Shown: positions 57,898 to 64,000 of the stretch, piece after piece
How the letters are laid out: every line of letters begins with the position of its first letter
Position numbering within the stretch: position 1 is the stretch's first letter
Origin: Lumbricus terrestris
Taxonomy: Eukaryota > Annelida > Clitellata > Crassiclitellata > Lumbricidae
Reading direction: 5' to 3'
Assembly (NCBI GenBank): GCA_949752735.1
Contig: OX457038.1
Coordinates: 65,492,682 to 65,556,681 of the forward strand
Length of the DNA: 64,000 nt
Notes under the pieces: generated by a model
Databases searched by the model: none
Seen by the model: only the letters and a program-made list of their open reading frames with translations
What the model was told of the DNA's origin: nothing
Program-made: the position numbers and the translations under genes

Positions 57898-60465
57898 CTA
57901 CTCGTCGCTGCCAGCTGCAGCAGCTGGTGACGTCATGTACGTCGCGCACAGCAGATCCGGTATACTAGCGACGTCGTTGCTCGTCTCCTCCGGTGGGCAG
58001 CAGTTACACCGTGCAAAGCCCCGCCCCAAACTCTCTGACGGCTGCTTTAGGCACTTTCCCACGGGCAATGGACCACCCGCGAATATTCTTACCCGCTCCC
58101 ACGGATATACGTTGGGCGCTAGCAACAAGGGACAGGGCGTGGGGGGTCGACCACAGATAGTAACCCACTTACGAAATCTCGTCACCCTCCCCAGCCAATT
58201 GTTAGTCCGATCCGTCCGTCGTGGCACGTGTCGTTCAATATGGCGCGCGCTCTCACGGTCACCTCGTCCTCGCTTAAACCGTAACCTCTGCTGCCGATAG
58301 AATTTACGAGCGTTATTGTCCCTTCGCACCCGACCTCCGCTAAAGGCATGCTTACTAATTGCAGATTCGATCAGCCCGTCATTTAACGTCCGATCAAGTT
58401 CACTGTCGATAGCTGTCCTATGCGGCAAGAGATGGCGTCTTAAGGGCTGCCTAACGGGGCGCGTCTCGTCTGTCTCGATTCTATGCATAGCGGCAGTCGT
58501 TCTCCCTAAATCTCGGTCGGTCACTGAGAATACGTCCCGATATTCAAGAAGCAACTTGTCCAACCGCTCCCGAATCTCGGAGGAAACTTCCTCCGGCAAA
58601 TCTGCCATTAACATATCTCGGGGCGAAATCTCACTAACAGGTGCGGTCCCTTGTCCCCTACCTGTACCCAATTCCACCTCCACTGGATGCAATCCTCCTA
58701 GGAATCGATCCTTCGTTAGCGTAACGGTCTCATCGCTCAGGTTAACTACTCTAACACTAGCATCCGCGCGGTCTCCAACGACGACGCGAGCGAGATGCAC
58801 CCCTGGCTGTATCTCTTGGGCTTCTGTCATCCATGCAGGCGCTATAGTAGTCAGGTCCCCGTACAACGTCTTCACAGAGACTTCACTCTGGCATTTAGGA
58901 GGCACTACAACCTCTTCAGCAATTATCACTCTACGGCACCACATAGATCCGTTCCCTTTTACGAGGGGTACCCGTCTACGTCCTAAAAACAATGCCCCGT
59001 TACCAAAACCAATTCTACACCGGTGTTCCCTCAGCCAATCCATACCTAGCATGGGCTCGGTAATCTGGTCAGATACCAAAAATACGGTGGAAACCTCAAA
59101 TCCGTCCCTTATCTTAATGGGCAAACGGACCTCCCCAAGGACATTAATGCTAGTGCCATTTGCAGCCATCAGAAAACGAGAGCAAGATTGCAGTGCTAAC
59201 CCTTCGACGACTGTAGACGGGATCAAGCTGACCTCGGATCCGGTGTCGATTAAACACATCTGTTGTCGTCCGTTGATGCTCCCTCGAATGTAAACGGCGT
59301 TGCTGCTGGCTCGGTCCGGCAATCTTGGGCGAGTCGTATGGTTCATCAGAGGCGGCGGCGCCTCCGTTTCTGTGGTCTCGACGTCGTTCCTGCGGTTGAA
59401 GGGGCGACGAGGCTGGCGGCAATTCCGACTAATGTGACCTGCGCGGTTGCAGTTGTAACAGGTCACACTCCGTCTCGACCGGTCCTGGTCGTTGGCGCTG
59501 CTGTTTCCGGGGCGGCCGTTGCGCCCCAGATCGTCGTCGGTTGAAGCACGGTTTCGCAGCTCCTGGAATTGGCGGTCGATCCTTCGTTCCATATCCGTCT
59601 GCCATCGTCTCTGCTCGTCGCGCTGCGTCTCTAGGAATCGGTCGAGCGTAGACTGGATCTGAGTACTCGCATCGGTCTCTTGAGTACTCCGCACGCGGTT
59701 GGAAGGCCTCCGTCTATCGTCAGAATCGTTCGTCCGTTGGTAGGCGTCCAGACGAAGCGCCGTCCTGTAGGCCTCGTCCAGGTTCTTTGGCTCCCGCTCA
59801 CGTACTTTGAGTGACAGGTCTCTGTCGCTCAACGCCTCAAGGAAAGCATCCTTGGCGATGATCTCCGTGGTCTCGTTCGAAGGTACTGGATACGCCAACA
59901 CGACAAGGCGACGAATGTCGTGCAGCAAGTCGCTCAAAGTCTCTTGGGAACGCTGGCGTCTGTAATAAAGCTGAGCGCGAAAGCTTTCCGCCTGGCCCTC
60001 CGTTCCATACCTCTGTCGAAGGCGTTCGACAAGCTCCTCGTAGCCGACGTTCGGACGAGCACCGAAGTCCCACAAAAGCTGCGTGGCAGCTTTCTCCAGG
60101 CTGCATCGAAGATAGTCGACTCGGTCGGCGGCAGTCCATTGGTTGTGACGGGCGCAGACTTCGAACTGCACCAGGAACGACTCCAGCGATCCCGTGCCGT
60201 CAAACTTTCCCGGCTTCATTGGAGGCGGTCGAGTCCACGGCCGTCCTCCGGTAGTCTCCGGCATTCTCAGGGAAGTCTCCCGATCGTCAGACGTCTCTCG
60301 GTGGCTCATCCTAGTCGGCCTCCGCAGCTCCTCGATGAGTCGGCTCCGGTCCGTTCGCTGGTCTGCCATTGCACTCTCATCGGCCAATGGCGTGAAAACG
60401 TTCGCCCGTAGATCGGCGAATTCTCCAGCGGCGTAGGCGACTGTGACTTCCTCGTCTTCTTCCAT
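57898..60465 (-). CDS. Gag-protease polyprotein with truncated reverse transcriptase
   Basis: An 855-codon frame. Residues about 85-245 are a retrotransposon Gag domain (KFDGTGSLESFLVQFE, then QRYGTEGQAESFRAQLYYRR). A CCHC zinc knuckle, CYNCNRAGHISRNC, is at 336-349. An aspartic protease with active-site DTGS is at 407-410 and a GMDW segment near 474. From about 640 it reads EYRDVFSVTD and LRRHLLPHRTAIDSELDRTL, the run-up to reverse transcriptase. After residue about 700 (near 58365) homology stops and the frame continues into unrelated Arg-rich sequence, so the YxDD core, RNase H and integrase are deleted. Gag and protease look intact. Confidence 0.85.
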   Translation of the reverse strand: MEEDEEVTVAYAAGEFADLRANVFTPLADESAMADQRTDRSRLIEELRRPTRMSHRETSDDRETSLRMPETTGGRPWTRPPPMKPGKFDGTGSLESFLVQFEVCARHNQWTAADRVDYLRCSLEKAATQLLWDFGARPNVGYEELVERLRQRYGTEGQAESFRAQLYYRRQRSQETLSDLLHDIRRLVVLAYPVPSNETTEIIAKDAFLEALSDRDLSLKVREREPKNLDEAYRTALRLDAYQRTNDSDDRRRPSNRVRSTQETDASTQIQSTLDRFLETQRDEQRRWQTDMERRIDRQFQELRNRASTDDDLGRNGRPGNSSANDQDRSRRSVTCYNCNRAGHISRNCRQPRRPFNRRNDVETTETEAPPPLMNHTTRPRLPDRASSNAVYIRGSINGRQQMCLIDTGSEVSLIPSTVVEGLALQSCSRFLMAANGTSINVLGEVRLPIKIRDGFEVSTVFLVSDQITEPMLGMDWLREHRCRIGFGNGALFLGRRRVPLVKGNGSMWCRRVIIAEEVVVPPKCQSEVSVKTLYGDLTTIAPAWMTEAQEIQPGVHLARVVVGDRADASVRVVNLSDETVTLTKDRFLGGLHPVEVELGTGRGQGTAPVSEISPRDMLMADLPEEVSSEIRERLDKLLLEYRDVFSVTDRDLGRTTAAMHRIETDETRPVRQPLRRHLLPHRTAIDSELDRTLNDGLIESAISKHAFSGGRVRRDNNARKFYRQQRLRFKRGRGDRESARHIERHVPRRTDRTNNWLGRVTRFRKWVTICGRPPTPCPLLLAPNVYPWERVRIFAGGPLPVGKCLKQPSESLGRGFARCNCCPPEETSNDVASIPDLLCATYMTSPAAAAGSDE

Positions 60466-60507
60466 CGTCGGTCGATCTGCGAATGTCGATCAGAAGGCGA
60501 CCACACA

Positions 60508-60527
60508 CCCCACTTGCTGGGTACCAG
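60508..60527 (-). other. Primer-binding site of the LTR element
   Basis: On the minus strand, one base after the 5' LTR, TGGTACCCAGCAAGTGGGG begins with the TGG that pairs with tRNA CCA ends. It looks closest to Leu-type primer sites, but I cannot confirm which tRNA. Confidence 0.55.
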
Positions 60528-61587
60528 TGTGGCGGAAAGACGCCCTGTGAAACACCCCGACTGCGGAAACAGTTGCCCTCTCGGTCCGTAGGATGGCCGA
60601 TTACCGATCGGGCGGGTGCCAGTCCAAATATGCCCGCGTGTCGCCTCAGGAGGGAGACGCGAGTCCGCCTTCGTTGTATTTCGAAGGAAGTGCAGCCCCT
60701 TCCGACCGATACGCCTCACCCAAGAAACACACGACGATGAAGAGAAGAAACACAGTTTATTCACGGCAGTACGACACTCATCAACTGTACATCACGACTC
60801 GCTCTACGACTGACTATATCTCTGGCTAGAACTTGAGGACTGACTCTCACTCTCTCGATAACTGGATGACTGCCTCTCAGAGCAACAGGCTCCCTTATAT
60901 ATACTACAGGTCGTACACGCCGGCGACCGACTTCAAAGAGATGGCGGTGGAACATAAAGGATTCGCGACCGCGGGGGAGAGAGGCACATAAAGCGATGCC
61001 GCCAATACACTCAATACAGTCGGCGGTGGAACATAAACGATTCGCGCTGCGGGGGGAAGGGGCACATAAAGCATACCGCGGTCGCGGCCGATAATACTAG
61101 GCCGAGCGGCGACCGACTTCAAAGAGACGCCGCCAATACACTCAATACAGTCGGCGGTGGAACATAAACGATTCGCGCTGCGGGGGGAAGGGGCACATAA
61201 AGCATACCGCGGTCGCGGCCGATAATACTAGGCCGAGCGGCGACCGACTTCAAAGAGACGCCGCCAATACACTCAATACAGTCGGCGGTGGAACATAAAC
61301 GATTCGCGCTGCGGGGGGAAGGGGCACATAAAGCATACCGCGGTCGCGGCCGATAATACTAGGCCGAGCGGCGACCGACTTCAAAGAGACGCCGCCAATA
61401 CACTCAATACAGTCGGCGGTGGAACATAAACGATTCGCGCTGCGGGGGAGAGAGGCACATAAAGCATACCGCGGTCGCGGCCGATAATACTAGGCCGAGC
61501 GGCGACCGACTTCAAAGAGACGCCGCCAATACACTCAATACAGTCGGCGGTGGAACATAAACGATCGGCAAACCCAAGTTCGCAACA
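60528..61587 (-). repeat. Right LTR (5' LTR of the element)
   Basis: 1,060 bp, same text as the left LTR offset by 4,206 bases, with the same 131-bp internal repeats. On the element strand it would carry the promoter. It ends 4 bp before sequence leading to the TTBK gene. Confidence 0.9.
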
Positions 61588-61591
61588 GTAT

Positions 61592-62596
61592 TCTACTCCA
61601 GCCATCGACTAATAGCCTCGAGCAGCGTGGGTCTGACGCATGCTGTTTCGAAGTAAATTTGAAGAACGCAAATCATCCGAAAAATCTACTGTGTGGTCGA
61701 ACTGAATTTCTATTGACCACTGACTCACCTACTCGCTAAATTTCAGCCAAAACAAAGATGGCCGGTCAAGGCGAAAGAATGTAACGTTGAAGCGATGAAA
61801 GTATGCGTTGCGAATAGCATGTAATCGCTTGCAAAGTTAGGACTTTAAATAGCAAGAAAGGTACTGATAAATTAGAAAGGGATCGCGGTAGTTTGTTTAT
61901 AGTTTATGTGTATTGTTGTACGAGGTAAATCTGTTTTGCTTAAGCTTTTCGTAAGTTTCTGAATCAGCGGTGATCGATGCATTCGAGTGAATCACTTGCG
62001 GAACACTGACTGACTAGTATGCTGTTGTGGTCTGTTGGGGTGAATCAGTTTACGTCATGCGAGCAGCAGTTGTTCAGGGTTGAAGGGGTTTTAAGGGGCA
62101 GCAACTGCTAGCGGTTGGCATCCCGGGCAAAGTATAAACACGTTGGACAGTACAGCTTCAGCAAACTGATAAAGTCTCACGCTGAATATATCTGAACTAG
62201 TATTGAATGATCCATCATGGTAAACAATAAAAACCTTGTGAAGTTATTGTCATTAGTCAATGACCCAAAGTAAACCTAACCAGTTGCACAGATTTGTTTT
62301 AACTGGGCATGTAATTCAAAACCTGTTTCCATGACACCATTCACTTTGTTAAAATGGTGTCGGTTTCTCAAGACTCGAGTTTTTGTTTGTTGCAATATTG
62401 TTGGCATTGTTAGTGAAGTAATTCCCAAGCGTTCAAGAATGTTATGTATTAAAAAGAATTTATTTGCCTCAGCTCACTGAGCTGCTCTCCAGTGTGTCTG
62501 ATTTTCCATTTACTTGGTTTTGCATCTTCTGTAGACACGCAGAATCTAGATGAGGAATAGTGGTGCCTTCTGGAGACTTGGTGTGTAGCGTCTGAG
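61592..62596 (+). promoter_or_regulatory. Presumed upstream / 5' untranslated region of TTBK
   Basis: A CAAAGATGGCCGG motif near 61755-61767 resembles the YY1-type AAGATGGC element of many animal promoters. A possible non-coding exon acceptor TTCTGTAG lies near 62534, ahead of the start codon at 62597. No transcript evidence. The LTR element ends about 165 bp upstream of the YY1-like motif. Confidence 0.35.

Positions 62597-64000
<1,404 letters not shown>

Larger units (their letters stand above)
56322..61587 (-). mobile_element. Ty3/Gypsy-like LTR retrotransposon, pol-deleted, 5.27 kb
   Basis: Two direct 1,060-bp LTRs (56322-57381 and 60528-61587) bound a 3,146-bp interior. The element reads on the minus strand, so the right LTR is the 5' one. 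LTRs run TGTTGCGAAC...CCGCCACA on the element strand. The target duplication is GTAT (56318-56321 and 61588-61591). A primer-binding-type TGGTACCCAGCAAGTGGGG abuts the 5' LTR and a purine tract GTAGTGGGTGGGGGA the 3' LTR. The single gag-pol frame has Gag, zinc knuckle and protease but only the first residues of reverse transcriptase, and RNase H and integrase are gone. It must have relied on enzymes from a full-length relative. Confidence 0.9.

Noticed and set aside
58316..59293. 325-codon plus-strand frame
   Set aside because: Antisense shadow of the Gag-protease frame, which has clear zinc-knuckle and protease motifs.

Overview
This window is eukaryotic (metazoan) nuclear DNA. Its genes are interrupted by introns with GT/AG boundaries, it is crowded with microsatellites and minisatellites, and it carries many hAT-type miniature elements, LINE remnants, mariner-like elements, a probable Helitron end and a Ty3/Gypsy-class LTR element. 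Two animal-specific gene families are recognisable, RIN/sprint and tau-tubulin kinase. Together with the repeat content this suggests a marine invertebrate. I cannot fix the phylum from sequence alone; an echinoderm or similar deuterostome is only a guess.

Layout. 1-31.4 kb is gene-poor and consists mostly of repeats: nested hAT elements at 6.4-9.7 kb, a fold-back unit at 14.4-15.1 kb, a hAT with decayed transposase remains at 15.2-16.0 kb, a MITE inside a MITE at 19.3-20.7 kb, and a mariner inserted in a LINE at 20.8-22.9 kb. One unassigned candidate exon lies at 27.8-28.0 kb. 31.4-31.6 kb is a GC-rich stretch that may be the promoter and first non-coding exon of the next gene. It is followed by an uninterrupted GTT array of about 2.82 kb (32031-34852).

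37.67-52.76 kb holds a plus-strand RIN-family gene (Ras and Rab interactor; sprint in flies). I rebuilt it as 15 coding exons that join in one reading frame of about 1,469 codons: SH2 domain, a very long low-complexity exon, RIN-homology/VPS9 domain (Rab5 nucleotide exchange) and a C-terminal Ras-associating domain. Its introns hold hAT MITEs, LINE fragments and minisatellites. 53.7-56.3 kb holds another hAT MITE and a probable Helitron end with a G-rich tandem repeat. 56,322-61,587 is a complete-ended, minus-strand Ty3/Gypsy-like element. It has two 1,060-bp LTRs with no difference I could see and a 4-bp target duplication, but its pol gene is deleted after the start of reverse transcriptase. 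The final segment (62,597-63,590, running off the window) is the 5' part of a tau-tubulin kinase (TTBK) gene.

The two host genes lie in the same orientation and show no sign of working together. RIN proteins act at early endosomes downstream of Ras, and TTBKs act on microtubule-associated proteins and cilia. The strongest structural story is the transposon landscape: ten hAT-type insertions whose 8-bp target duplications can be read directly as perfect or one mismatch, plus two less certain ones, two of the insertions sitting inside other hAT elements.
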